DNA from: Achromobacter sp. ASV32
GTDB taxonomy: Bacteria; Pseudomonadota; Gammaproteobacteria; Burkholderiales; Burkholderiaceae_B
DNA length: 64,000 nucleotides
Direction: 5' to 3'
Assembly (NCBI RefSeq): GCF_016428805.1
Contig: NZ_JAELTJ010000002.1
Location: 62,001 to 126,000 of the forward strand
Numbering within the stretch: the first letter of the stretch is position 1; every line of letters begins with the position of its first letter. Made by a program: the position numbers and the translations under genes. The notes under the pieces were generated by a model. That model had not been told where the DNA came from, made no database searches, and saw nothing but the letters and a program-made list of their open reading frames with translations. Shown one piece after another: positions 33,801-42,347 of this stretch.

Positions 33801-36800
33801 GCAATGGGCGCAGTTGGGCGCGCAGTGGACGGCCGAGCTGGCGCAACTGGACGGCAACACGCTGAAGGCGCAATGGCAGGCCGCCTGCACCGCCTGGTGG
33901 CCAAAGTCCGCTTTTGCCAAGCGCGGTGTGCGTAAACGGCTGGCGCCGCTGCGCGCCGACGGCCAGCGCCCGGACGATGCCGCCATCAACGCGATGCTGG
34001 CCCCGCTGGCGCTCGTCAACGCCGAGGACCGCGAATTGGCGGCTTTGACGGCCGATGCCCAGCGTCTGCTGCAAAACGACTACGCTGGCCTGGACACCGA
34101 TTGGGAACAGGTCCGGCGCCACGAACAGTGGGCCGAGCGCTTTGCCGACGCAGTGACCCTGATGGCGGGCGACCCGGCCGCGGCCATCGACCTGCGCACG
34201 CGCTTGCAGCCGCTCGTGGGGGAAAACCGCGCCTTCCTGCAACCTGGCGCGGCGTTGGGCAAGTGCCTGCTGGAGGCGCGCAACGCCTGGCGCACGGTGC
34301 AGGACACGCTGGCGGCGGTGCAGGCCCAGGCCCAGCCCGTTGAACCGCTGCAAGGCGGCGCGGATGACAACGCCGCGCTGGAACGCATCCAGGCGGTGCT
34401 GGCCGGCTGGCGTCATCACAAGCAGTCTCTGATGCCCTGGTGTGTCTGGCGTCAGGCTCGCGAGCAGGCCATCGCGCTGCAATTGCAGGGCCTGGTCGCC
34501 TCGCTGGAGCAGGGCCAGGTGCCCTTGGCCCAGGTCGAGGCGCATTTCGAATACAGCTACCGCAATTGGTGGGTCAAGAAGATCATCGATCATTCGCCGG
34601 TGCTGCGGTCGTTTTCCAGCGCCGACCACGAACGCAAGATCCGCGAGTTCCGCCAGGCCGACGACCGCTTCCAGCAACTGACCTCGGCCTATATCGGCGC
34701 CTTGCTCGCCGGCAAGGTGCCCGCGGGCAACGGCATCCTGGTCAGCCCCGACAGCGAATTGGGCCTGCTGCGACGCGAGCTGCAGAAGAAGACCCGCCAT
34801 GTGCCGGTGCGCCAGCTGATGCAGCGCCTGCCGTCGCTGCTGCCCAAGCTTAAGCCCTGCCTGCTGATGTCGCCGCTGTCGGTGGCGCAGTACCTGGATG
34901 CCGGCCATTCGCAGTTCGACGTCGTGGTGTTCGACGAAGCGTCGCAGATTCCCGTATGGGATTCGGTGGGCGCGATTGCCCGCGGCCAGCAACTGGTGGT
35001 GGTGGGCGATACCAAGCAGTTGCCCCCCACCAGCTTTTTCAGCAAGTCCACGAACGAGGAAGACGGCGCCGGCGACGACGGCCAGGTCGAAGACCTGGAG
35101 AGCATCCTGGACGAATGCCTGGGCGCGGACATGAACCGCCTGCGCCTGCAATGGCACTACCGCAGCAAGCACGAAAGCCTGATCACGTTCAGCAACGTCA
35201 CCTATTACGATTCACAGCTCATCACCTTCCCGTCGCCGGTCACCGATGACGTAGCGGTGCGGCTGGAGCGCGTGGCAGGGGTGTACGACCGCGGCGGCAG
35301 CCGTACCAACCGGCAGGAGGCCGAAGCCATCGTCAGGGGCATCGAGCAGCACTACCTGGACAAGGCGCGCCGCCGCCAGACGCTGGGCGTGGTCACCTTC
35401 AACCAGCCCCAGCAATCGCTCATCGAAACCCTGCTGGACGCGCGCCGCCGCGCCAACGCCGAGCTGGACAAGGCCATCTCGGCCCAGTCGCGCGAGCCGC
35501 TGTTCATCAAGAACCTGGAGAACGTGCAGGGCGACGAACGCGACGTGATCTATTTTTCGATCACCTATGGCCCGGACGCGGCCGGCAAGATGACGATGAA
35601 CTTCGGCCCGCTGAACGGCGAAGGCGGGCACCGCCGCCTGAACGTCGCGATCTCGCGGGCTCGCGAGGGCGTGGTGATCTACAGCACGCTGCTGCCCGAG
35701 CAGATCGACCTGTCGCGGGTGCGCGCAGCGGGCGTGCGCGACCTGAAGCACTACCTGGAATTCGCGCTCAAGGGGCCGCGCGCGCTGGTCGAGCAATCCC
35801 TGCCCACGGGCCGCGAGCCCGACAGCCCCTTTGAAACGCAGGTCATCAAGGTGCTGCGCGAGCGCGGCTGGGTGGTGCATCCGCAGGTCGGCTGCTCGGG
35901 CTATCGCATCGACATGGGCGTGGTGGATCCGCGCGCGCCGGGGCGGTACCTGTTGGGCATCGAATGCGATGGTCGCGCCTACCATTCCGGCGCCACCGCG
36001 CGCGATCGCGATCGTCTGCGGCAGGTCGTGCTGGAAGGATTGGGCTGGCGGCTGCACCGGGTCTGGTCCACGGATTGGTGGATCAACCCCGAGCGGGAGG
36101 TGGAAAAGCTGCTGGCGCGCCTGGAGACGGAACTGGCGCGCGTGGCGGACGAGGCGCCCGAGGCTGAGCCCGACGAGGCGTCGCCGTCCGAGACCGAAAC
36201 GCAGGGCGATGGCGCGGAATTCGTGATCACCACCGAAGCGGGCGCGGCGGGATGGTCGGGTGCATCGACGCCGACGGCGCCGGCCGGCGCGGCGCCGCTG
36301 ATCGACCCGGCCAGCGGCATCACGCCCTACCAGGTGGCCGACCTGCCGCCCGGCGAGGCCGACGCGTTCTACACCCGGGCCAACAATGCCCGCCTGGCCG
36401 ACGCGCTGCGCCACGTCATCGATACCGAAGGCCCCATTCCCGAAACCATGCTGCATCGCCGGGTGGCCCGCGCCTGGGGCCTGGAGCGCACGGGGGTGCG
36501 GATCGTGGAGCGCCTGCGCTCCCTGACGCCCGCCGACGTGGCCGAAACCCGCGAAGGGGATGTGACCTATTACTGGCCCACCGGGGTGCAGCCTGAGACC
36601 TGGACAGGTTTTCGGGGCGCGGGGGAAGACGAGGCCACGCGCCGCCGGGTCGATGACGTCTGCCTGGAGGAGTTGGCCAATGGCGTGCTACGGGTGCTGG
36701 CCATGACCGGCAATGCGCCCAAGGCGGATGTGATCAAGTCGGTGTGCCGCTTGCTTGGCTTGTCGAGGACCTTGGCGGACGCGGAAATCCGCATCGGCCT

Positions 36801-36867
36801 GGCGGTGTCGGCGCTCGCGGCGCAGGGCCGCGTGGGCGACGCGGCCGGTATCTTGCGGGTGGCCTGA
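30844..36867 (+). CDS. DUF4011 superfamily-1 helicase with C-terminal nuclease (Hhe-like defence protein)
   Basis: The protein is 2007 aa. Residues ~1-300 include a transglutaminase-like core (Cys247 in VATCLDLAM, His273 in KDGHAWVGVWL). A DUF4011 region follows (LLDLTLRNRLLNFKNTKS near residue 415). The helicase has Walker A EGPPGTGKSQT (~718-728), a long helical insertion, Walker B VVFDEASQ (Asp1364, Glu1365), WHYRSKHESL, VQGDERDVIYFS and motif VI NVAISRARE (~1600-1608). A Vsr/MTES_1575-type nuclease follows (FETQVIKVLRERGW, Asp and IECDGRAYH around 1664-1713), then DUF3320 (~1850-1900). DUF4011-helicase-Vsr proteins are reported as the single-gene Hhe anti-phage system. The ATG at 30844 follows GAGAGAG. 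GC content is normal, so acquisition is not recent. Confidence 0.88.
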   Translation: MDKRQDLEQPAIQEGAAHAVGRGESEPLARDAIVIDIEADPTLGYASIQNAVPVLRSLRLTNRSQDTFENLEVHIRCNPAFAQSVRLRFDVLVPGEIRRIAPLDLTPDHGYLADLQESQRASIDVTVQAGAQILGRASQPVAVLAYDQWAGTRALPELLAAFSMPNNPAVDVLIGKAAKLLRSQHSELTLNGYQSKSRDVVWKQVSAIYSTLAAETLHYAEPPASFGVDGQKIRTPDRILEARVATCLDLAMLFSSCLEQAGLRPVILMKDGHAWVGVWLHPACFADPLTDDVQAVRKRVDSGEFLVFETTGIAQHPNFRPSLRLALSQGAAHLREENTFRYAIDVHRARELQIKPLPSRGGGVVPGEAEAAERPAAIEPTPDLPPLDPEFVISLEPADDTPEGRLAKWKSRLLDLTLRNRLLNFKNTKSTLPLVAPDLARLEDAIADGSEFRIRAQPAALMDGNDPRVAQVHVDRGGRAPLDDMALEALGNRELIARVPQEALDANLLTIFGAARTGLEEGGANTLYLAMGMLRWTEDPAAESVHLAPLILVPVSLQRQSVRSGFRLVRHDDETIINPTLLQMLRNNYELRIPGLDVLPADDKGVDVARVLQAFRLAVREIAGWEVLEQAHLGIFSFTKYLMWKDLQDRSAQLKSNRVVQHLIDHPGQAFAQTPWDPRFERLDESYSPQDLLTPLLSDSSQLKAICAVDAGRDLVLEGPPGTGKSQTITNLIAHLLARGKTVLFVSEKMAALEVVHRRLANIGLGPFCLELHSSKARKSEVLQQLGKALDHSGQRSSEDWLREAERLGVLRQELNGLVDALHHRHPNGLTVYDAIGTSIQHAGQAPSPMHWPDAHAHGYDALAQLREAARRMATLSGELGALHGHPLAHIGRAEWSPSWQDALLASAQALDQAVDGFKTRIAAAGEGLGVPAAGLSLDAYARLDALIDVLLAAPQVPAGLAAQAHDPAARLQVQALARHGLARNAQWAQLGAQWTAELAQLDGNTLKAQWQAACTAWWPKSAFAKRGVRKRLAPLRADGQRPDDAAINAMLAPLALVNAEDRELAALTADAQRLLQNDYAGLDTDWEQVRRHEQWAERFADAVTLMAGDPAAAIDLRTRLQPLVGENRAFLQPGAALGKCLLEARNAWRTVQDTLAAVQAQAQPVEPLQGGADDNAALERIQAVLAGWRHHKQSLMPWCVWRQAREQAIALQLQGLVASLEQGQVPLAQVEAHFEYSYRNWWVKKIIDHSPVLRSFSSADHERKIREFRQADDRFQQLTSAYIGALLAGKVPAGNGILVSPDSELGLLRRELQKKTRHVPVRQLMQRLPSLLPKLKPCLLMSPLSVAQYLDAGHSQFDVVVFDEASQIPVWDSVGAIARGQQLVVVGDTKQLPPTSFFSKSTNEEDGAGDDGQVEDLESILDECLGADMNRLRLQWHYRSKHESLITFSNVTYYDSQLITFPSPVTDDVAVRLERVAGVYDRGGSRTNRQEAEAIVRGIEQHYLDKARRRQTLGVVTFNQPQQSLIETLLDARRRANAELDKAISAQSREPLFIKNLENVQGDERDVIYFSITYGPDAAGKMTMNFGPLNGEGGHRRLNVAISRAREGVVIYSTLLPEQIDLSRVRAAGVRDLKHYLEFALKGPRALVEQSLPTGREPDSPFETQVIKVLRERGWVVHPQVGCSGYRIDMGVVDPRAPGRYLLGIECDGRAYHSGATARDRDRLRQVVLEGLGWRLHRVWSTDWWINPEREVEKLLARLETELARVADEAPEAEPDEASPSETETQGDGAEFVITTEAGAAGWSGASTPTAPAGAAPLIDPASGITPYQVADLPPGEADAFYTRANNARLADALRHVIDTEGPIPETMLHRRVARAWGLERTGVRIVERLRSLTPADVAETREGDVTYYWPTGVQPETWTGFRGAGEDEATRRRVDDVCLEELANGVLRVLAMTGNAPKADVIKSVCRLLGLSRTLADAEIRIGLAVSALAAQGRVGDAAGILRVA

Positions 36868-37225
36868 AGCGAGACCTGATCCGTGGTGCGCCCCCGGGCG
36901 CACCACGGGCCGCTCTACCCGCTACGAATTTCGCAATCTTTTGCATAGCTGGGCAGATCGTTGCGGCGGCGCAGGGATCGGATGCCGGCGTGTGAGTGTC
37001 AGACTGTAATCGCGCACAGGCGGCCGCCGCGGCGTGGGCGAGCCCGCTCGTTTGGGTCATTGCCCAGGGGGCAGCGGCCCTTGCATGGCGATGATCCTGT
37101 CAGGCTGCGTTCAGCCTCGTGGCAAGATTTTGATACGAGCCAAGGTTCGATTGGCCCGGTTCGTCCATACTGCGGACGTAGAATCCGGGTTTTCATCAGT
37201 GCCACATGGCTGATAGGAACGAACC
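36868..37225. other. Intergenic region after the helicase gene
   Basis: This gap of 358 bp has no credible gene. It contains a perfect inverted repeat at 36883-36906 (GTGGTGCGCCC and complement, 2-nt centre) just after the helicase stop. It has no T-tract but could act as a transcription stop or mRNA 3' end. The promoter of the lipoprotein gene should lie near its right end. Confidence 0.5.
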
Positions 37226-38044
37226 ATGAAAAAAACAATCCTCCTGGCGTGCGCTTGCGCCGCGCTGCTTCAGGCTTGCGCGCCGGTCTCCTCTCCTAGC
37301 GAAGGATCGTCCACGATGTCCACTTCTGCCGCCTCCTCGTCTTCGACGCAACTGAACCTGCCCGCCTACTATTGGCGCTTGGCGTCGGCGACCGATGCGG
37401 CCGGCAACCGCATCGCCGCTTTGCAAAAGGGCATCGAGCAGCCCGTGCGCCTGTCGTTTTCGGCCGATGCGATGAATATCCGCGGCGGTTGCAATGCGCA
37501 GTTCGGTGGCTATACGCATCAGAACGGCGTGCTGCACGTCGCCAACCTGGCCTCCACCATGAAGGCGTGCGAACCGAGCCTGATGCAGCTGGACGCCGAA
37601 CTCGGCCGCCATCTGAAGGGCGATCTGCGCGCCACGCTGGGCGGCGAGGCCGCGGAACCTGGCCTGACGCTGGTGGCGCAGGACGGCAGCGTGCTCAAGT
37701 TCGTTGGCGAGCCGACGCCGGAAACGCTGTACGGCGGCCCGGGCGAAACCATTTTCCTGGAAGTGGCCGCCAAGCGCACGCAATGCAGCCATCCGATGAT
37801 TCCGAATTATCAATGCCTGATGGTGCGGGAACGCCGCTACAACGATGCCGGCGTGCAATTGCCGTCGCAGGAAGCATGGCAACCGCTGTACCAGTCGATC
37901 GAAGGCTACGAGCACCACGACGGCGTGCGCACCGTGCTGCGCGTCAAGCGCTACGACTGGAAGAACCCGCCTGCCGACGCGCCGTCGAAGGTATATGTGC
38001 TGGACATGGTGGTTGAGCAGGACGCGTCGGGCAAGAAGAAGTAA
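37226..38044 (+). CDS. META and DUF4377 domain lipoprotein
   Basis: The protein is 272 aa. The lipoprotein signal ends in LLQAC with the lipidated Cys18, followed by a Ser/Thr-rich linker. Residues ~45-150 form a META domain (YYWRLASATDAAGNRI, MNIRGGCNAQFGGY, LASTMKACEPSLMQLDAEL), the HslJ/META fold with two conserved Cys. The C-terminal ~90 residues match DUF4377 (FLEVAAKRTQCSHPMIPNYQCLMVR, then YQSIEGYEHHDGVRTVLRVKRY). It should sit on the outer or inner membrane, facing the periplasm. HslJ-like proteins are linked to heat or novobiocin resistance; the exact role here is unknown. Confidence 0.85.
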   Translation: MKKTILLACACAALLQACAPVSSPSEGSSTMSTSAASSSSTQLNLPAYYWRLASATDAAGNRIAALQKGIEQPVRLSFSADAMNIRGGCNAQFGGYTHQNGVLHVANLASTMKACEPSLMQLDAELGRHLKGDLRATLGGEAAEPGLTLVAQDGSVLKFVGEPTPETLYGGPGETIFLEVAAKRTQCSHPMIPNYQCLMVRERRYNDAGVQLPSQEAWQPLYQSIEGYEHHDGVRTVLRVKRYDWKNPPADAPSKVYVLDMVVEQDASGKKK

Positions 38045-38084
38045 GGCATTGCGATGACGCGTCCTGATGCGTCGTGATGCGAAG

Positions 38085-38116
38085 AGGGCAGTCCGGTTCG
38101 GACTGCCCTTTTTTTG
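38085..38116 (+). terminator. Rho-independent terminator after the META lipoprotein gene
   Basis: AGGGCAGTCCG-GTT-CGGACTGCCCT perfect stem followed by a run of T. Confidence 0.93.
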
Positions 38117-38196
38117 TGCCTGTGCGGCCGGCCGCGTGCATTGCTGCCACGCTTTCTGACCGCGCTGCGGAATCATTTACCCGGAGTGGGAGTTGT

Positions 38197-38220
38197 ATTG
38201 TAAATTATAGTTATTCTCAT
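38197..38220 (+). promoter_or_regulatory. Fur-box-like site before the first fecI-type gene
   Basis: A short AT-rich block (TTGTAAATTATAGTTATTCTC region) in GC-rich surroundings, 20 bp before the sigma-factor start. On the reverse strand it reads GAGAATAACTATAATTTAC, an imperfect match to the Fur consensus GATAATGATAATCATTATC. Iron-repressed transcription of the module is therefore likely. Confidence 0.6.
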
Positions 38221-38239
38221 CTATGCCCGCGCGTCCCTC

Positions 38240-38746
38240 ATGGCTGCCACCGATCCCACCCCGCAGCACACGCTTCATACGCTCTACCAAGACCATCAAG
38301 GCTGGCTGCAGGGCTGGCTGCGTAAAAAGCTAGGATGCGCGTTCGACGCCGCCGATCTGGTGCATGACACCTATCTGCGGGTCTTGAGCCGTCGTGAGCC
38401 GGGCGCTATCCGTGAACCGCGTTCGTATCTGGCCACCATCGCCCATGGCCTGATGGTGAACCATCTGCGGCGCCGCGACCTGGAGCGCGCCTACCTGGAA
38501 ACTCTGGCGCACCTGCCCGAGCACATGGCCCCCTCGCCGGAAACCCGCGCGTTGGCCCTGGAAGCGCTGTGCGAGATCGACGCCATGCTCGACGGTCTGC
38601 CTGTGGCGGCACGGCGCGCGTTTCTGCTGTGCCAACTGGAAGGCATGACGCATGCCGAGATCGCCAAGATCCTGCGCGTGTCGGTGGGATCGGTGCGCCT
38701 TTACATCGCCCGCGCCTTGCGCCAATGCCTGGAACTGGCGCTGTGA
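38240..38746 (+). CDS. FecI-like ECF sigma factor (module 1)
   Basis: The protein is 168 aa, typical of iron-starvation ECF sigma factors. Region 2 (LYQDHQGWLQGWLRKKLGCAFDAADLVHDTYLRVL, residues ~10-55) recognises the -10 element. Region 4 (RRAFLLCQLEGMTHAEIAKILRVSVGSVRLYIARALRQC, ~125-165) recognises the -35 element. It should direct RNA polymerase to the receptor gene 1.0 kb downstream when the anti-sigma protein is signalled. A Fur-like box lies just upstream. Its stop overlaps the start of the FecR gene, so the two are translationally coupled. Confidence 0.93.
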   Translation: MAATDPTPQHTLHTLYQDHQGWLQGWLRKKLGCAFDAADLVHDTYLRVLSRREPGAIREPRSYLATIAHGLMVNHLRRRDLERAYLETLAHLPEHMAPSPETRALALEALCEIDAMLDGLPVAARRAFLLCQLEGMTHAEIAKILRVSVGSVRLYIARALRQCLELAL

Positions 38747-39726
38747 GCGGCGCGGCGGGGCGCATCGACCCGCGCGCGCTGGACGGCGCGGTGGAGTGGT
38801 TTCTGCGATTGACCTCCGGCACCGCCAGTGAGGCCGACCGCGCGGACTGGCAGGCCTGGCGCCGCGCCGATCCCGAACACGAACGCGCGTGGCAACGCAC
38901 CGAGGCCCTGACGCGCCGGTTCGAGGCACTGCCCAAGGGAGTGCTGCCGGTATTGGGCCGGCCGCGCTCGGCGGGGCGCCGGCGCACACTGGGCAAGCTG
39001 GCGCTGTTGCTCAGCGCCGGCGGCGCCGCGTGGCTGACCTGCCGCGACGAGGGCTGGCGCAACTGGGTGGCCGAATACCGCACGCCGACCGGGGCGCGGC
39101 GCGAGGTGATGCTGGCCGACCATAGCCGCGTCGTCCTGAACACGTCCACGGCGATGGATGTGCTGTTCGACACCCAGCAGCGGCTGATCGCGCTGCATGG
39201 TGGCGAGATCCTGGTCGAGACCGCGCTTGATCCCGAGCGCATCGCCCGGCCATTCATCGTGCGCACCCGCGAGGGCAGCATCACCGCGCTGGGCACCCGT
39301 TTCGTGGTGCGGCGCGAAGATGGCGTATCGGCCGTACAGGTGCTGGAAGGCGCGGTGCTGGTGGCGCCGCGCGGCGTGGCGGTCGAGGCGGCGCGGAGGG
39401 TGCCCGCCGGCATGGGCTTGCGCTTTGGCGACGGCGTGGCCGACCGCCCCGAACCCGTCACGGGCGACCCGTCAGCCTGGCAGCACGGCATGCTGCAGGT
39501 GGACGGCATGCCGTTGAAACAATTCCTGGCCGAGCTGCAACGCTACCGCAACGGCTGGATCGAATGCGCGCCGGAAGTGGCGCATCTGCCGATCTCGGGC
39601 GCGTTTCCGTTGGGCGACATCGACCGGATACTGGCCACCGTTGCCGATACCCTGCCGTTGCAGGTGCGTTACCGCACCCGCTACTGGGTGTCCGTGCTGC
39701 CGCGAGGCGGGAAAACCAATTTGTAA
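38743..39726 (+). CDS. FecR-like anti-sigma/sigma regulator (module 1)
   Basis: The protein is 327 aa. The GTG at 38743 overlaps the sigma-factor stop by 4 bp (GTGA); an ATG at 38725 is an alternative. The N-terminal cytoplasmic DUF4880-like domain has ALDGAVEWFLRLTSGTASEADRADWQAWR. One membrane helix lies near residues 80-98. The periplasmic FecR domain has TPTGARREVMLADHSRVVLNTSTAM and VRTREGSITALGTRFVVR, with a final STN-like region (LPISGAFPLGDIDRILATVADTLPL). It senses the loaded receptor through that end and controls the sigma factor. Confidence 0.92.
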   Translation: MSGAAGRIDPRALDGAVEWFLRLTSGTASEADRADWQAWRRADPEHERAWQRTEALTRRFEALPKGVLPVLGRPRSAGRRRTLGKLALLLSAGGAAWLTCRDEGWRNWVAEYRTPTGARREVMLADHSRVVLNTSTAMDVLFDTQQRLIALHGGEILVETALDPERIARPFIVRTREGSITALGTRFVVRREDGVSAVQVLEGAVLVAPRGVAVEAARRVPAGMGLRFGDGVADRPEPVTGDPSAWQHGMLQVDGMPLKQFLAELQRYRNGWIECAPEVAHLPISGAFPLGDIDRILATVADTLPLQVRYRTRYWVSVLPRGGKTNL

Positions 39727-39738
39727 CGCGATTAGCAC

Positions 39739-39764
39739 TTTTCGCGTCTCATCTGGCTACGAGG
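39739..39764 (+). promoter_or_regulatory. Putative FecI-type promoter element before receptor 1
   Basis: The sequence TTTTCGCGTCTCATCTGGCT lies 29-54 bp before the receptor ATG. A closely similar string sits at the same relative place before the second receptor (43856-43883). The shared CGT-CTC core resembles the CGT -10 element of iron-starvation ECF promoters. The -35 part is not clear. Confidence 0.4.
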
Positions 39765-39792
39765 GTAAGACCAACTGTTGGAGTGCCCTGTC

Positions 39793-42234
39793 ATGCCCCC
39801 GCGTTTTCCCCGTCTGCGCGCCAGCGCGTCCCGTCGCGCCCTGTGCGGCGCCCGTGCGTTCGCGCTGCCGCTGGCTGCCCTGGCCGCGCCCGTCCATGCG
39901 CAGACGTCCGCCGCGCCGGTCGCGGTGGCGATCGAACCCGGCCCGCTCAGCGCCGCGTTGTCGGCCTACGCCGCGCGCGCCGGCGTGCTGCTGTCGTTCG
40001 ATCCGGCGCTGACGCGAGACCTGCGCACGGCGGGGCTTCAAGGCAGCTATGGCTTCGAAGAGGGCTTGCGCAAGCTGCTGGACGGCAGCGGGCTGGAGCC
40101 CTTGCGGCGGGCCGACGGAGGCTACACGCTGCGCCGCCAGCCCCAGGCTGACGTGACCGCGCTGCCCGCCGTCACCGTGACGGGCAGCCGTGACGGCGAC
40201 GCGGTCAGCGAAGGCACGGGGTCGTACACGACCCGGGCCGCCTCGTCCGCGACCCGCATGGACCTGTCTCTGCGCGAGACCCCCCAGTCGGTCAGCGTCG
40301 TCACCCGGCAGCAGATGGACGACCAGAATCTGGCGACCCTGGACGACGTGCTGCGCCAGACCCCCGGGGTCGTGGCGGACAAACAGGACGAGCGCGTCAC
40401 CATCACGTCGCGCGGCTTCGCCATGAACACCATGATCGACGGCGTGCCCACGTTCGCGTTCAAGACGCCCGCGGCCGAGGTCGGCATGATGAACACCGTC
40501 ATCTACGACCGCATTGAAGTCGTGCGCGGCGCGGCCGGCCTGCTCAATGGGGTGGGAGAGCCGGGCGGTTCGATCAACTTGATCCGCAAGCGGCCCACCG
40601 GCGAATTTGCCGGCCATGTCACTGCCGGCGCGGGGCGCTGGAACAACTACAACCTGGAGATGGACCTGGGCGGGCCGCTGAACAGTTCCGGTTCCGTGCG
40701 CGGTCGGGCCATCGCCTCGCGCACCGCCGGCGACAGCTTCATCGACCAGCGCAAGCGGTCCGACGACGTTTTCTACGGCATCCTCGAAGCGGACATCACA
40801 CCCAACACGCTGTTGAGCGTGGGCTTCGAACATCAAAAGACCGCCATCGACGGCGCCAACTTCGGCCAGGCGCCCCTGTTCTACAGCGACGGCACGCGCA
40901 CCGACTTTCCGCGCTCGTTCAACCCCGGCACCCCCTGGAGCCAGTGGGACATGTACAGCGACAAGATCTTCGTCACGCTGGACCATCGCTTCGACAATGG
41001 CTGGCGCGTCAAAATGGACGCGAGCCGGCTGAAGAACGAGCGCCGGGCGGTCTGGGGCTACCTGTTCGAATATTTCCCTGTCGAACAGAACGGCGACTCC
41101 ACCATCGAAATTCGCAAGAATCCGGCCAACTCCACCAACAAGTCCTTTGACCTGTACGCCACGGGTCCCTTCCAGGCATTCGGCAGGGAGCACCAGGCCT
41201 CGTTGGGCGTGAGCGTCAACGACTACACCAGCGAGCTGAACCTGGATTCGGCCAACCCCAACGGCTGGGACCGCCGGCCGCTCAATTTCTACCAGTTGCA
41301 GAACTTTCCCAAGCCCAGCCAGTTCTACACCTTCTACAACACCTTCCTGGACGCCAAGGAAACCGCCGTCTACGGTTCCGCCCGCCTGAAAATCGCCGAG
41401 CCCTGGTCATTCGTGCTGGGCGGCCGCGCCACCTGGTACGAAGAAAAATCCAAGTCCTACAACGGCCCGGCAAATCTCTGGACCACCAATCCTACCGCCA
41501 AGGCGAACGGCGAGTTCACGCCCTACGCCGGCACGGTGCTGGATCTGAACGACACATTCTCGGCCTACGCCAGCTACACCCGGATCTTCATTCCCCGCAC
41601 GGAACGCGACGCCACCAACGCACTGTTGCCGCCGCAAACCGGCAAGAACTACGAACTGGGACTCAAGGGCGAACATCTGGACGGCAAGCTCAACACCAGC
41701 TTCGCCGTCTTCCGCACCCAGGAAGCCAACGTACCGGTCGAAGACCCCAGCGGCACGCCGTTGCCGGACGGCAGCACCCCGTACCGTTCCGTGGCCGGCG
41801 CGCGCAGCAAGGGTTTTGAGGTGACGGTGGCTGGCGAAGTCGCGCGCGGCTTGCAGGTGATGGGCGGATACACCTACTTCGCCAAGCGCGACAATGAAGG
41901 GGCCCTGCTGTTGCCGAACTACCCCGAGCGTTTGTTCCGGGTGGCGGCCAGTTATCGCTTGCCTGGCGCATGGAACAAGCTGACGGTCGGCGGCAGCGTG
42001 AATTACCAGAGCGGGATCTACTACGACGAGTCCAGCGGGCTGGGGCGTGCGACACAGGGCGGGGTGACGTTGCTGGGACTGATGGCCCGATATGAATTCA
42101 GCCGTCAGGTCGCCGTGTCCATCAACGTCGATAACCTGACCGACAAGCGGTACTACAGTGGGCTGGGCGGATACAACGGGTACAACTACGGGACGCCCCG
42201 CAATGTGTGGATGAAGGTCAGCTACAAGTTCTAG
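39793..42234 (+). CDS. TonB-dependent siderophore receptor with signalling (STN) domain, module 1
   Basis: The protein is 813 aa. The ATG at 39793 has a GGAG site; an upstream TTG frame start is not credible. The signal peptide ends near VHAQT. An STN domain follows (VAIEPGPLSAALSAYAARAGVLLSFD, ~40-110), which talks to FecR. The plug (residues ~140-270) has RETPQSVSVVTRQQMDDQNLATLDDVLRQTPGV and YDRIEVVRGAAGLLNGVGEPGGSINLIRKRP. The rest is a 22-strand barrel ending in the aromatic KVSYKF needed for BAM insertion. The sequence is FpvA/FoxA-like, probably for a ferric siderophore. It is the target of the upstream sigma factor. Confidence 0.94.
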   Translation: MPPRFPRLRASASRRALCGARAFALPLAALAAPVHAQTSAAPVAVAIEPGPLSAALSAYAARAGVLLSFDPALTRDLRTAGLQGSYGFEEGLRKLLDGSGLEPLRRADGGYTLRRQPQADVTALPAVTVTGSRDGDAVSEGTGSYTTRAASSATRMDLSLRETPQSVSVVTRQQMDDQNLATLDDVLRQTPGVVADKQDERVTITSRGFAMNTMIDGVPTFAFKTPAAEVGMMNTVIYDRIEVVRGAAGLLNGVGEPGGSINLIRKRPTGEFAGHVTAGAGRWNNYNLEMDLGGPLNSSGSVRGRAIASRTAGDSFIDQRKRSDDVFYGILEADITPNTLLSVGFEHQKTAIDGANFGQAPLFYSDGTRTDFPRSFNPGTPWSQWDMYSDKIFVTLDHRFDNGWRVKMDASRLKNERRAVWGYLFEYFPVEQNGDSTIEIRKNPANSTNKSFDLYATGPFQAFGREHQASLGVSVNDYTSELNLDSANPNGWDRRPLNFYQLQNFPKPSQFYTFYNTFLDAKETAVYGSARLKIAEPWSFVLGGRATWYEEKSKSYNGPANLWTTNPTAKANGEFTPYAGTVLDLNDTFSAYASYTRIFIPRTERDATNALLPPQTGKNYELGLKGEHLDGKLNTSFAVFRTQEANVPVEDPSGTPLPDGSTPYRSVAGARSKGFEVTVAGEVARGLQVMGGYTYFAKRDNEGALLLPNYPERLFRVAASYRLPGAWNKLTVGGSVNYQSGIYYDESSGLGRATQGGVTLLGLMARYEFSRQVAVSINVDNLTDKRYYSGLGGYNGYNYGTPRNVWMKVSYKF

Positions 42235-42291
42235 CAGGCCGCGCCGGGGCCGGATGATGGGGAAAGGAGGCGGGCGGATTGTTCGCTTCCA

Positions 42292-42312
42292 TCAATAATG
42301 ATTACAATTCCC
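42292..42312 (+). promoter_or_regulatory. Fur-box-like site before the second fecI-type gene
   Basis: TCAATAATGATTACAATTCCC contains the AATAATGATTA half of the Fur consensus and lies 36 bp before the sigma-factor start. It is a short AT-rich island in GC-rich sequence. Confidence 0.65.
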
Positions 42313-42347
42313 ATTTCCGAAAATCTGAAAGCAGTCACCCCACGGCC

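Noticed and set aside
32509-35172. 887-codon open frame on the minus strand
   Set aside because: It is the antisense shadow of the DUF4011 helicase. The Gln/Arg/Ala/His-rich composition is typical of reverse-frame artefacts.
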